From: Onchocerca lupi | Lineage: Eukaryota; Nematoda; Chromadorea; Rhabditida; Onchocercidae | NCBI GenBank assembly: GCA_028564675.1 | Contig: JAOVVO010000328.1 | Span: forward strand, 21,435 to 85,434 | DNA: 64,000 bases | Direction of reading: 5' to 3' | In this document: positions 63,957 to 64,000 of the stretch, in pieces | How positions within the stretch are numbered: position 1 is the stretch's first letter | Layout of the letters: the number at the start of each line of letters is the position of its first letter | Program-made: the position numbers and the translations under genes | The notes under the pieces: generated by a model | What the model was told of the DNA's origin: nothing | Seen by the model: only the letters and a program-made list of their open reading frames with translations | Database searches by the model: none

Positions 63957-64000
<44 letters not shown>
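63957..64000. repeat. Poly-A run at the window edge, at least 44 nt
   Basis: The last 44 bases are all A. It is the longest homopolymer in the window and may extend beyond it, or mark an assembly edge. Confidence 0.95.

Overview
The window is strongly AT-rich nuclear DNA from a nematode, probably a spirurid or filarial (clade III) species. The evidence is compact multi-exon genes with small introns and TTTCAG-type acceptors, acceptor-like sites a few bases upstream of some start codons (typical of spliced-leader trans-splicing), a nematode-type serpentine receptor, an acyl-CoA-binding/enoyl-CoA isomerase fusion, and long A/T homopolymers. No bacterial, viral or organellar DNA was recognised. 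All exon models below were built by hand from splice-site and phase agreement; protein identities come from remembered family sequences, not from a search.

Layout. 1-7.8 kb: AT-rich DNA without a clear gene, with one GC-richer island near 2.0 kb. 7.8-10.8 kb (-): succinate dehydrogenase iron-sulfur subunit. 10.8-13.4 kb: divergent intergenic region with a microsatellite/ACGT-rich island and degenerate repeats. 13.4-16.2 kb (+): an unrecognised 402-residue protein with a Tudor-like module and a four-cysteine finger. 16.8-19.9 kb (-): ECI2-like enoyl-CoA isomerase with an N-terminal ACBP domain. 21.3-27.2 kb (-): REC8-type meiotic cohesin kleisin, 17 exons. 27.2-31.2 kb: repeat-rich intergenic DNA. 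31.2-44.5 kb (+): HEATR1/UTP10, 30 exons. 45.2-51.0 kb (-): DIS3/RRP44 exosome nuclease, 17 exons. 51.7-53.5 kb (-): CFAP20. 54.7-55.9 kb (+): small ashwin-like protein. 58.2-61.9 kb (-): seven-transmembrane receptor. 62-64 kb: AT-rich DNA with a 28-bp minisatellite, ending in a 44-base A run.

Functional links. HEATR1 (pre-rRNA transcription and processing) and DIS3 (3'-5' RNA decay and rRNA maturation) are convergent neighbours. CFAP20 lies head-to-tail upstream of DIS3, whose start codon is only 4 nt after an acceptor-like site, so the pair could be an operon. The rest look like unrelated housekeeping, meiotic and chemosensory genes.

Main points of interest: three non-canonical splice junctions inside otherwise perfectly conserved reading frames (AT donor in SDHB, GC donor in HEATR1, CG acceptor in DIS3); a DIS3 whose PIN endonuclease residues appear degenerate while the exonuclease site is intact; an unnamed Tudor-plus-finger protein; a cysteine-rich candidate exon in the left gene desert; and several decayed repeat arrays, one of them partly open in frame.
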